Part shown: piece after piece, positions 47,655-58,740 of the stretch
Position numbering within the stretch: the first letter of the stretch is position 1
Layout of the letters: each line of letters begins with the position of its first letter
Source: Pteria penguin
Taxonomy: Eukaryota > Mollusca > Bivalvia > Pterioida > Pteriidae
Assembly (NCBI GenBank): GCA_035048485.1
Contig: CM068581.1
Location: 9,127,430 to 9,191,429, forward strand
Direction: 5' to 3'
Length of the DNA: 64,000 bases
The notes under the pieces: model-generated
The model's database searches: none
What the model saw: the letters and a program-made list of their open reading frames with translations, nothing else
What the model was told of the DNA's origin: nothing
Made by a program: the position numbers and the translations under genes

Positions 47655-49661
47655 TTAGCTCACCTGAGCCAAAGGCTCAAGTAAGCTATTGTGATCACTC
47701 ACTGTCCGTCGTCCGTCGTCTGTCGTCCATCGTCCGTCCGTCGTTAGCTTTTCTTTATTTTCGACTTCTTCTCAAGAACTGCTGCACAGAATTTCACCAA
47801 ACTTGATAGGAAGTAAGTACTCAAGGTCCTCTACCAAGTTTGTTTTTTGTGCCCGTCCGTAATCCAAGATGGCTGCCATTGGCTCTGATTGGTTGACACA
47901 TTTTCGACTTCTTTTCCAGAAGCGCTGCACAGAATTTCACCAAACCTCATAGGAAGTAAGTACTCAAGGTCCTCTACCAAGTTTGTGTTTTTCGTGCCCA
48001 TCCGTTATCCAAGATGGCCGCCATTGGCTCTGATTGGTTGACACATTTTCGACTTCTTCTCCAGAAGCGCTGCACAGAATTTCACCAAACCTCATAGGGA
48101 GTAAGTACTCGAGGTCCTCTACCAAGTTTGTGTTTTTCGTGCCGATCCGTAATCCAAGATGGCCGCAATTGGCTCTGATTGGTTGACACATTTTCGACTT
48201 CTTCACAAGAAGCCCTGCACAGAATTTCATCAAACCTCATAGGAAGTAACTACTTGAGGTCCCTACAAAGTTTTTGTTTTTCGTGCTGATCCGTAATCCA
48301 AGATGGTCGCCATTGGCTCTGATTGGTTGACACATTTTCGACTTCTTTTCCAGAAGCGCTGCACAGAATTTCACCAAACCTCATAGGAAGTAAGTACTCA
48401 AGGTCCTCTACCAAGTATGTGTTTTTCGTGCCCATCCGTTATCCAAGATGGCCGCCATTGGCTCTGATTGGTTGACACATTTTCGACTTCTTCTCCAGAA
48501 GCGCTGCACAGAATTTCACCTAACCTCATAGGGAGTAAGTACTCGAGGTCCTCTACCAAGTTTGTGTTTTTCGTGCCGATCCGTAATCCAAGATGGCCGC
48601 AATTGGCTCTGATTGGTTGACACTTTTTCGACTTCTTCACAAGAAGCCCTGCACAGAATTTCATCAAACCTCATAGGAAGTGACTACTTGAGGTCCCATA
48701 CAAAGTTTTTGTTTTTCGTGCTGATCCGTAATCCAAGATGGCCGCCATTGGCTCTGATTGGTTGACACATTTTCGACTTCGTCTCCAGAACCGCTGCACA
48801 GAATTTCACCAAACTTCATAGGAAGTAAGTACTCAAGGTCCTCTACCAAGTTTGTGTTTTTCGTGCCGATGCGTAATCCAAGATGGCCGTCATTGGCTCT
48901 GATTGGTTGACACATTTTCGACTTCTTCTCCGAAGCCGGCGGGGCCTAGTGGTATCGCGTCGGACTCCTGATCGGGAGGCCGGGGTTGGAGTCCCGCTCT
49001 GGTCATGCCGGTGTCATGTCTTTGGGATGAGACAGTAAAAACCGATGCCCCGTGTCGTGGTATGCATGGCACGTTAAAGATCCCTCACTGCTTCGGGTGG
49101 GTCCGTTGCAAAGGTCAAAATTTGTATGCCCCGCATCAGGCAGATGCCGTCAACATATACGTGAAATATTCATGGTGTGACGTAAAACAAAAATCAATCA
49201 ATCAATCATAAAAAACTTCTCCAGAACCGCTGCACAGAATTTCACCAAACTTCATAGGAAGTAAGTACTCAAGGTCCTCTAACAAGTTTGTGTTTATCGT
49301 GCCGATCCGTAATCCAAGATGGTTGCCATTGGCTCTTATTGGTTGACACATTTTCGACTTTTTCTCCATAAGCGCTGCACAAAATTTCACCAAACCTCAT
49401 AGGAAGTAAGTACTTGTGGTCCTCTACCAAGTTTGTGTTTTTTTTTTCGTGCCGATCCGTAATACAAGATGGCCGCCATTGGCTCTGATTGGTTGACACA
49501 TTTTGGACTTCTTTAAAACGACTGCACAAAATATCGCCAAACCTTATAGAAAGTCTTGTAGAAAAAAAAGCAAAATTTTCTACTGAAATGAGCTGTCATT
49601 TTATTGTAAATAAGCAATTTGTGCTCAGGTGAGCGATATAGGCCCATTTGGGCCTCTTGTT
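47655..49661 (+). mobile_element. Family 1 rolling-circle-like element, copy 1C (about 142-bp core, many copies)
   Basis: Starts TTAGCTCACCTGAGCC, followed by GTCCGTCGTCCGTCG-type repeats (47704-47745). The core of about 142-145 bp occurs about a dozen times; each has CACAGAATTTCACCAAACCT, GTAAGTACTCAAGGTCCTCT, CCGTAATCCAAGATGGCCGC and CCATTGGCTCTGATTGG. A three-core block of about 434 bp is itself duplicated (about 47940-48240 and 48374-48674). It ends TGCTCAGGTGAGCGATATAG, palindrome GGCCCATTTGGGCC, TCTTGTT. A SINE interrupts one core at 48935-49203. Minus-strand ORFs of 60-89 codons (for example 47964-48233, 48398-48667) are core repeat read antisense. Confidence 0.9.
48935..49203 (+). mobile_element. 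tRNA-headed SINE, near full length, nested in element 1C
   Basis: The head GCCGGCGGGGCCTAGTGG has a box A-like GGCCTAGTGG. The box B-like GGTTGGAGTCC carries one change from GGTTCGAGTCC. The central part has GGCACGTTAAAGATCCCTC and CTTCGGGTGGGTCCGTTGC, followed by GCATCAGGCAGATGCCGTC, GTGTGACGTAAAAC and a TCAATCAATCAATC tail. CTTCTCCGAA before it and CTTCTCCAGAA after it are an imperfect target duplication of the host core (host sequence CTTCTCCAGAA). ORF 49005-49211 is not coding. Confidence 0.9.
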
Positions 49662-50136
49662 GTTATTGTCATAATCAAATTACCTCTAGGAGTTAAACAT
49701 TGATTCTTGATTACTTACAAGATGAACTTTACTTTAGTCTTATATCATTTCACTTTGTCAGACTATTCTTTTTGCCTCACCTTTAAAATATACTAGCACC
49801 ATTCACGATTCACAGTCATTTGACTCGTCACACTTTGGTATAGTCTAAGTCACAATGTAACTTATGGGGGTCTGCGGTTTTGTACTTTTGTCGAGATTTC
49901 ACCACGTTTTGACGGTCTTACGTTTTACTAGATTTGACGTTACCTATCTTTACGTTTCGCTACGTATCATCCAGTTTTGCGGTCGGTATTGGGTAGGTTT
50001 CTGCTATGCTTTACTACGTATCACTAGGTATATAGTACGGTTTTCTACGCTTTATTATGTTTTACTAGGTGTTACGGTGGCATTTATAATTAGAAGCTCT
50101 CACATGTTACATTCGATTCATTACATTGCAACGAAG
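49662..50136. other. Spacer with a degenerate TTTTACTACG-type simple repeat
   Basis: Between about 49866 and 50085 variants of TACGTTTTACTAG, TTTACTACGTATCACTAGG and TATGTTTTACTAGG recur with a period near 10 bp. This keeps one frame open and produces the 119-codon ORF at 49864-50223, which is not judged coding. Confidence 0.55.
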
Positions 50137-50141
50137 GGGCA

Positions 50142-50215
50142 GGCTTGGTATAGTGGTTTAAGCGTTCGGCTTGCGACGATCCGGGTACCATTCTCGGATT
50201 GTGCCACTTTGTTGA
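50142..50215 (+). mobile_element. tRNA-Arg-like SINE head fragment
   Basis: GGCTTGGTATAGTGG and CGGCTTGCGACGATCCGGG match the head of the SINE at 43964-44131 but lack TGCCGA of the anticodon arm (a deletion between CGA repeats). Box B is damaged (GGGTACCATTCTC). The body after GTGCCACTTTGTTG is missing. Confidence 0.75.
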
Positions 50216-50221
50216 AAAAAT

Positions 50222-50592
50222 GATTGCAACAATACCAAAGAGTGCATGGGCAATGAAAGGGCAAAAAAAAAAAAACAACCCATTATTGAAACTGATATTG
50301 AAAAAGACCATTCAAAAGATGTCTATGAAGAGGTAAATATAAAGTCTTTTCATGTCATTTTAAATATATTAAATGATTATTACGAAAAAAAATCCTGTCC
50401 ATACAATTTTTGGGGGTAAAAATAATGTAAAATATTTTATGAATGTCTGATGTGTAAGGATAGAAATAGATTTGAGTAACAGAAATACTTAATTCTGATC
50501 TGGGAGTACAGTTATACTAAGGTGCCCCAACGTACTACTGAACCTCTTTACCAAGTGCTTACTAAGGCTAAACGATTTAGAAGAGATTCAAA
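50222..50592. other. AT-rich spacer
   Basis: No recognised feature apart from A-runs near 50264. Confidence 0.55.
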
Positions 50593-50866
50593 GCCGGTGT
50601 GGCCTAATGGATGAGGTGCTCGGCTCGTGACCAAGAAGTCCCGGGCTCGATTCCCGCCCTGGGCACACCGGTGTCTTTCGGCTGAGACAGTGAAAACCGA
50701 GGTCCCGTGCCACGATAGGCATGACATGTAAAAGATCCATCACTCTTCTTCGGGTGGGTCCGTTGGAAAAGTAGAAATTTCTATGCAATGCATCAGGCAG
50801 ATGCCGCCACCATATACGTGAAATAACCGTGAAGTGACGTGTACGTAAAACAGTAATCAATCAATT
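50593..50866 (+). mobile_element. tRNA-headed SINE, full-length, different head on the same body
   Basis: The head GCCGGTGTGGCCTAATGG continues with GGTGCTCGGCTCGTGACC and box B GGGCTCGATTCCC; its middle differs from the head at 48935. The body is the same family: CACCGGTGTCTTTCGGCTGA, ACAGTGAAAACCGAGGTCCC, CTTCGGGTGGGTCCGTTGG, GCATCAGGCAGATGCCGCC, CGTAAAACAGTAATCAATC. A possible short duplication AGAGAT is seen on both sides. The minus-strand 90-codon ORF at 50588-50860 is not coding. Confidence 0.87.
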
Positions 50867-51066
50867 GCAGAGATCTAATCCAGCTCTAAGGAGTAGTATT
50901 TGTCACCGCTGTCCAACTGTCGTAGTGTGATGGCTATTTTGAATCTTCCGACTAATTCTCGAAACATCGCAAGGTTAATTCATAAAAAGTTTTTTAAATG
51001 CAGTCACGTTCTTTTTCTAAAATTCCTCCAAAAGATGTTGATAAATGACATTTGGATTCCTCCTTT

Positions 51067-51491
51067 TTAGCGAGCCGAATGTCAGGGGAGCTAATGTCAT
51101 AGCTAGCGTGGCGTCGGCGTCGGATGTGTAGACAAAACCTTAACCTGGGCTATAACTATTGAACAAAAGTGGTAGAGCCTTGAAACTTCACACATGGATA
51201 CATTGTGGAAGGAGCTTTTATTTTTAGACCATGACCTTTAACATTGTGACCTTGACCTTGGAATTTGACATACTTTTCAAAACCTTTAACCTTGACATTT
51301 GAATCAAGAGGGGTATGGCTTTAAGTCTTCACACATAGATTTCTTGTGACAAGAAATTTCATTTGGTACCATAACCTTTGATCTTGGACCTAATTTCCAA
51401 CCTTTAACTTCATCTTTTAAACAAATAGAGCTAAGGCTTTGATACTTCACTGTTAGATTCCTTGTGACAAGAAATTTCATTTGGTACCATT
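51067..51491 (+). mobile_element. Family 5 rolling-circle-like element fragment (5' part and core)
   Basis: Starts TTAGCGAGCCGAATGTCAGG and GGGAGCTAATGTCATAGC, with a GGCGTCGGCGTCGG tract. The core is a tandem of about 120-130 bp with TTGTGACAAGAAATTTCATT, TGGTACCAT, GACCTTTAACCTTGACAT and ACTTCACACAT motifs. No 3' hairpin or CTTGTT end was found; instead the sequence passes straight into the 75-bp array. Confidence 0.6.
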
Positions 51492-54400
51492 GTGTTTATC
51501 ATGGATGCTCCATGTGTAGAACTCTACCCCCATATGAATAAGCATACTATGTAACCACTGTAAATACCGTGTTTATCGTGAATGCTCCTTGTGAATCAGT
51601 CTACTCCCATGCAATAAGCATACTATTTATCCACCATAAACATTGTGTTTATCATGAATGTTCTTGTGTAGCGGTCGACTCCCATACAATTAGCATACCA
51701 TCTATCCACCATAAACATTGTGTTTATCATGAATGTTCATGTGTAGCGGTCTACTCCCATACAATAAACATACTATTTATCCACCATAAACATTGTGTTT
51801 ATCATGAATGTTCATGTGTAGCGGTCGACTCCCATACAATTAGCATACCATCTATCCACCATAAACATTGTGTTTATCATGAATGTTCATGTGTAGCGGT
51901 CTACTCCCATACAATAAGCATGCTATCCATCCACCATAAACATTGTGTTTATCATGAATGTTCATGTGTAGCGGTCTACTCCCATACAGTAAGCATGCTA
52001 TCCATCCACCATTAACATTGCGTTTATCATGAATGATCAATGTGTAGCAGTCTACCCCTATGCAATAAGCATGCTGTTAATTCAACGTAAACATTGGGTT
52101 TATCATATGAATGCCCCATGTGTAGCAGCCTACCCCTTACAATAAGTTGTCTATCTATCTACCATAAATGTTGTGTTTATCATGAATACTTCATGTGTAG
52201 AAGTCCACCCCCATACAGTAAGCATGCTATCTATCCACTGTAAACATTGTATTTCTATCCCCATACAATAAGTATGTTATCTATCCACCATAAACATTGT
52301 GTTTCTATCCCCATACAATAAGCATGTTATCTATCCACCATAAACATTGGGTTTCTACCCCCATACAATAAGCATGCTATCTATCCACTGTAAACATTGT
52401 GTTTCTATCCCCATACAATAAGCATGTTATCTATCCACCATAAACATTGGGTTTCTACCCCCATACAATAAGCATGCTGTCTATCCAATGTAAACATTGT
52501 ATTTCTATCCCCATACAATAAGCATGCTATCTATCCACCATAAACATTGGGTTTCTACCCCCATACAATAAGCATGCTGTCTATCCAATGTAAACATTGT
52601 ATTTCTACCCCCATACAATAAACATGCTATCTATCCATTGTAAACATTGTGTTTCTATCCCTATACAATAAGCATGTTATCTATCCACCATAAACATTGG
52701 GTTTCTATCCCCATACAATAAGCATGCTGTCTATCCAATGTAAACATTGTATTTCTATCCCCATGCAATAAGCATGCTATCTATCCACCATAAACATTGG
52801 GTTTCTACCCTCATACAATAAGCATGGTGTCTATCCACCATAAACTTTGTGTTTCTATCCCCATACAATAAGCATGTTATCTATCCACCATAAACATTGT
52901 GTTTCTATCCCCATACAATAAGCATGCTATCTATCCACTGTAAACATTGTGTTTATCATGAATACTTCATGTGTAGCACTCTGTCCTCATACAGTAAGCA
53001 TGCTATCTATCCACCGTAAACATTGTATTTCTATTCCCATACAATAAGCATGTTATCTATCCACTTTAAACATTGTGTTTCTACCCCCATACAATAAGCA
53101 TGCTATCTATCCACCATAAACATTGGGTTTCTACCCCCATACAATAAGCATGCTGTCTGTCCAATGTAAACATTGTATTTCTATCCCCATACAATAAGCA
53201 TGCTATCTATCCATTGTAAACATTGTGTTTCTACCCCCATACAATAAGCATGCTATCTATCCACCGTAAACATTGTGTTTCTACCCCCATACAATAAGCA
53301 TGCTATCTATCCACTGTAAACATTGTATTTCTGTCCCCTTACAGTAAGCATGCTATCTATCCACTGTAAACATTGTGTTTCTATCCCCATACAATAAGCA
53401 TACTATCTATCCACTGTAAACATTGTGTTTTTATCCCCATACAATAAGCATGCTATCTATCCACTGTAAACATTGTGTTTCTATCCCCATACAATAAGCC
53501 TGCTATCTATCCACCGTAAACATTGTATTTCTATCCCCATACAGTAAGCATGCTATCTATCCACTGTAAACATTGTGTTTCTATCCCCATACAATAAGCA
53601 TGCTATCTATCCACTGTAAACATTGTGTTTTTATCCCCATACAATAAGCATGCTATCTATCCACTGTAAACATTGTGTTTCTATCCCCATACAATAAGCC
53701 TGCTATCTATCCACCGTAAACATTGTATTTCTATCCCCATACAGTAAGCATGCTATCTATCCACGTAAACATTTTGTTTCTATCCCTATACAATAAGCAT
53801 ACTTTCTATCCACTGTAAACATTGTGTTTATCATGAATACTTCATGTGTAGCACTCTGTCCTCATACAGTAAGCATGCTATCTATCCACCGTAAACATTG
53901 TATTTCTATCCCCATACAGTAAGCATGCTATCTATCCACTGTAAACATCGTGTTTCTATTCCCATACAATAAGCATGCTATCTATCCACTGTAAACATTG
54001 TGTTTCTATCCCCATACAATAAGCCTGCTATCTATCCACCGTAAACATTGTATTTCTATCCCCATACAGTAAGCATGCTATCTATCCACTGTAAACATTG
54101 TGTTTCTATCCCCATACAATAAGCATGCTATCTATCCACCATAAACATTGTGTTTCTACTCCCATACAATAAGCATACTATCTATCCACTGTAAACATTG
54201 TGTTTCTACACCCGTACAATAAGCATGCTATCTATCCACCATAAACATTGTGTTTCTACCCTCATACAATAAGCATGCTATCTATCCACCATAAACATTG
54301 TGTTTCTATCCCCATACAATAAGCATGCTATCTATCCACTGTAAACATTGTGTTTCTATCCCCATACAATAAGCATGCTATCTATCCACTGTAAACATTG

Positions 54401-54955
54401 TGTTTCTATCCCCATACAATAAGCATGCTATCTATCCACCGTAAACATTGTGTTTCTATCCCCATACAATAAGCATGCTATCTATCCAATGTAAACATTG
54501 TGTGTCTTCCCCCATACAATAAGCATGCTATCTATCCACCATAAACATTGTTTCTATCCCCATACAATAAGCATGCTATATATCCACCATAAACATTGTG
54601 TGTCTTCCCCCATACAATAAGCATACTATCTATCCACTGTAAACATTTTGTTTCTACACCCGTACAATAAGCATGTTTTCTATCCACCATAAACATTGTG
54701 TTTCTACCCTCATACAATAAGCATGCTATCTATCCACTGTAAACATTGTGTTTTTACCCTCATACAATAAGCATGCTATCTATCCAATGTAAACATTGTG
54801 TTTTTATCCCCATACAATAAGCATGCTATCTATCCACCATAAACATTGTGTTTCTATCCCCATACAATAAGCATGCTATCTATCCACCATAAACATTGTG
54901 TTTCTACTCCCATACAATAAGCATGTTATCTATCCATTGTAAACATTGTGATTTG
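51492..54955. repeat. Minisatellite array changing from 75-bp to 50-bp units
   Basis: From about 51560 to 52020 the unit is 75 bp (GCGGTC landmark at 51671, 51746, 51821, 51896). From about 52245 it is 50 bp (CCACTGTAAACATTGTGTTT with TATCCCCATACAATAAGCAT and GCTATCTAT). The 75-bp unit is the 50-bp unit plus a 25-bp piece (ATCATGAATGTTCATGTGTA and GCGGT), which recurs in single late units near 52180, 52950 and 53830. CCACCATAAAC, CCACTGTAAAC and CCAATGTAAAC variants form higher-order patterns. Since 75 is a multiple of three, one frame stays open: the 148-codon ORF at 51569-52015 encodes a 25-residue repeat, with no sign of being a gene. Confidence 0.96.
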
Positions 54956-56611
54956 GTTGCCCTGTGTAATGATAATTCGTATGACTACTCTGTATAACTT
55001 TTGTTTAATTTAAAGTAAAATTTTACAAACCAAGCGGGTCAGAAGTTCACCTATGAATTTGCTTTCATTGCAAGAATGCACACAGCATAAAGCCGACGAT
55101 ATCAATATTTTAGTGACAAAATATTGTATCGATTACTTTGTCTATAATTTCGGTAATATTGATATATATTGTTGCTTCATGTACAGTTTAATTTTGGCTG
55201 CTTCAGATGTTCATTTAACATGCGGTAATAACAAACATTTTATTGAACTAAAGGATTGAATTACACTTCACTAATTGTAGTGTTCGTAAATTCATGCATA
55301 TATTAAGTGCAAGTTCATGCGCGAAAAGACATTATATTTTTGTGGCTGGTGATTTTGAGGTAATGGTGCAAAACAAATGGACTGCAGCAGGAGTTAGAAG
55401 TGCTTTAAGCTCGGGGACTGAACATGTTCCAGGATATTGATCAACATCGGCCTCTATTTCAGTATGGATAGTAATTCATAGAGTTAAATTCTAAAGGGAA
55501 TTACCAAATCGAGTTTTAAAGGAATGTAAATTTATCAGGATACAAACGCAACTGTTACTCTAACCTCACGAAGTTATGGGTAGGCCGACAAAAGTTGACT
55601 TGATGCTCGATCATTCGGGATGTCTCTTAGATACTGCAGCTGTATAGTACGAATTGTGTTGAATTCCGTCATGGTTGAAGTTTTACGGAAGGAGGTCCGT
55701 CATGTCACAAAATATTTGGTTAAACACTGAGCTTGTAGATGATCGTGCTAGCTACCATGTATCAATGTGTTAATTGATGGTAAGCCATATACATTATATA
55801 TAACAGTAATTCAGGACAGAATCCGCAGGACATTGTCACTTGGATGAGTTTAAGTCCTTTAACGAATGTTCCATTCTAAAAATTGTTTTGTGAAGTTGAA
55901 TATATTTACTGGGGAAGTGTACACTGTATTGTGGGATATTCTACAGGTAGGTTTCATTCTATATCTCTAGAAATGAATGATGTCCTTATTGAATATAGAA
56001 TTAAGAAAACAAAATTACTGTATTATAGGTACTTTGAAAAGTATGAGGGAGTATAATTTTACTTTTTACACGGTATATTGCCTTGTTGTAGATGTTATTG
56101 GTGGATTTATGTGCTGTATCAGTGTTTTGTGTTGAAGTTTCTTGGCAATTCCAGTTTTGTATATAACAAAATAGCTACTATTGATAATCAATAGCTTTTT
56201 AATGATAGAACTCTTGTTTCATTTCAATCATCATGAATCATTGAGTTTAGACATATAGTGATAATCAACTCAGAGAGGACAATGTAAGTGTAGTTAACAT
56301 GTTTATCAATTACAGTATCCCATTATCTGAATAACTCATTCTAGATTTACCAAGAATTGATTCTATCATATGCAGAAGTTTGATCTTTCACCTTCATTAG
56401 TGTATGTCCTTCTGGTCGCATCATATCACATTTGAGATAATGTTACCTATTCATCATTTCATTTCGTTCTTTAGAATGTTTAAAGTCAGAGATTTTATTC
56501 TACGCTGTTTGATAAGGTTTCATATTAATGCGTAATTAAGAATTTGATTAAGGATACTTGATGTTGCTCAAAATTCAATAAGTATTGTTCAAGAATCATT
56601 TCAGAGAAGCA
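54956..56611. other. AT-rich DNA without recognised features
   Basis: No gene recognised. The 68-codon ORF at 55053-55259 (+), beginning MNLLSLQECTQHK, has mixed composition but no recognisable domain. No element ends seen. Confidence 0.5.
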
Positions 56612-57092
56612 TTCAAACACCACATATGTATAACAAACACCACATATGTATAACAAACACCACATTTATAACAAACATCACATATGTATAACAGACACCA
56701 CATATGTATAACAGACACCACATATGTATAACAGACACCACATATGTATAACAAACACCACATATGTATAACAAACACCATATATGTATAACAAACACCA
56801 CATATGTATAACAAACACAACATATGCATAACAAACACCACATATGTATTACAAACTCCACATATGTATAACAAACACCACATATGTATTACAAACACCA
56901 CATATGTATTACAAACACCGCATATGTATAACAAACACCACATATGTATAACAAACACCATATATGTATAACAAACACCACATATGTATAACAAACACCA
57001 CATATGTATAACAAACACCACATATGTATAAAAGACACCACATATGTATAACAAACACCACATATGTATAACAAACACCACATATATATATA
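56612..57092. repeat. 20-bp minisatellite, about 24 copies
   Basis: The unit is CACCACATATGTATAACAAA; variants are ACAGACACC, GTATTACAAAC and TATATGTATAAC. Each unit holds the palindrome CATATG. Minus-strand ORFs in all three frames (the longest 56596-57138, 180 codons) are the repeat translated into V, C, Y, I and W-rich text and are artefacts. Confidence 0.98.
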
Positions 57093-57271
57093 ACAAACAC
57101 ATCGTCACGTTGAACACAATCTGCTTATTCATAAACAACTGACTGCTTGGAGAAAAAAATTAATCAACCAAACAAACAAACACCCCACCCCACCCCCCAA
57201 ACATGCAGATACATATATTCCTTTGCTTGTTGTGTTTTTCGACTGTATACTTTGATCATTAGGTGTTTGTT

Positions 57272-57293
57272 ATACATATATGGTATTTGCATT
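57272..57293 (-). repeat. Single inverted unit of the 20-bp minisatellite
   Basis: The 22 bases at 57272-57293, which begin GGTGTTTGTTATACATATAT, are the exact reverse complement of 56957-56978 in the array. They lie about 180 bp beyond its end and could fold back onto any unit of the array. Confidence 0.9.
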
Positions 57294-58740
57294 GTATAAA
57301 TCTTTCGAGTTGATTTTATCCACTTCAAAATTTGAAGCTGAATGCTTCACTGAAATGATTCTTTTGATATCAAAATAATGGGTTAATTGTAGATCCATAA
57401 AGAAAAGAAAACTGATCCATCTCAGTTTCATACAAAATCTCCTTGGGCACGCATAGCAAACCCTTAGAATTGATTAAGTAAAAACAAAGACATCACACAA
57501 ATAGTTCACTGTACGGGAGTTGTGATACCAACATAGGTGGGAAAAATGAAATGACATTAGTCACTCAACTGTAGTTAAGCGACTTGGGGATTCACCTATC
57601 CACTCATTACAATATCAAATCATTCAAAGGGACAAACAATGTCTAATAATAACCCTCCATGTAGAGAAATCAGAACCAATAGGCAATTCTAGTTATGAGG
57701 TGGATAGTATTATGGGGTTAAATCTTGGTATCAGAACTTATAAACCGATAACAACAAGCGTTGAATATGCGCTGCTCGTCTGACAGCAAGCTAAGGCCTT
57801 TATCAGTAGATTGTCAGATCACGAGATTACCAACTCCCAAGCATCAAACCACAGAACCACAGTGACGTAAAGCATTTTAGTATATGTTCTATATTTATTG
57901 GTACTAAAGCAATCGAGACTAGCATGAATAAATATACAATATCAATGTGTTGTTAGCCGTATGTTTTTAAAATACACAATGAAAGGAGAATTTTAAGATG
58001 AATATAGACTGAAAATGTAATTTGTTGGACATGCCCTGGCGAATCTTGAAAAATCGACCTGTAAAAATATTATCTCCTTAAAGTGGCTCAACAAATTCAT
58101 TGGTTATTTGACAAACGTTTCTAATAATGGACTGCTGTTTAACTATATGAAGATCAAATTTTGAAGCATATTTAGGCAGTATTCATGAAATTTTATCGGG
58201 ATGCTATCTCATGCATTTTACAAAACTGTCTTTCAGCAAAATACTGTGATACGATGAATAATATTTTCCCGTGAAAATTGAATGTACATTGTGTAACAAT
58301 AGAAGCGGTTTATCTGATAAATTATTGAGGTCTTTACAAGAGCATGTGTTCTGATAAAGAAATGTCTAGATCTTTAAAGAGGGGGGGGGGGGGGTTAACT
58401 GTAATGCGAGTTTGCTGTTTTATTTTTATGTCCTTTAGCAAAGTGGCATGCTGTAGTGCGTGCTGGTATAATAATCCTGGGTAATAAAATTTGCCATAGT
58501 AGCTGTGAAACACTGTTGCTATTATGTTCAGAAATAAAACTTAATTTTTTTCTGATAATACATTGATATGGGTGTATGTAGAAGGGTTTTTTATGTTATG
58601 CACATTAATGTGTTATTTAACAATTTGGTTATTCAATCCTTGCTCAATTTATTTTGAAAACTTTGAAGGATGTAAGTCATATCTTTACTTGTAAAACATA
58701 TCAGGGTTCGACATTAAGTCACGTCCGACCGACATTGTCT
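57294..58740. other. AT-rich DNA with a G14 tract
   Basis: No gene recognised. A run of 14 G lies at 58381-58394. CA/AC-rich sequence with CCCCACCCC occurs just before this stretch at 57181-57199. Confidence 0.55.

Noticed and set aside
48935..49010. Possible tRNA gene
   Set aside because: Head of a SINE; box B carries a substitution and the sequence continues into the SINE body.
47964..49529. Series of similar minus-strand ORFs (MMKFCAGLLVKKSK type) that looks like a gene family
   Set aside because: They are the antisense of the 142-bp core of element 1C; their similarity is that of the core units, and 1B gives the same text.
56596..57138. 180-codon minus-strand ORF with a membrane-like repeat (longest ORF of the window)
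   Set aside because: All three frames are open over the 20-bp array because the unit lacks stops on that strand; the hydrophobic text follows from the DNA unit.
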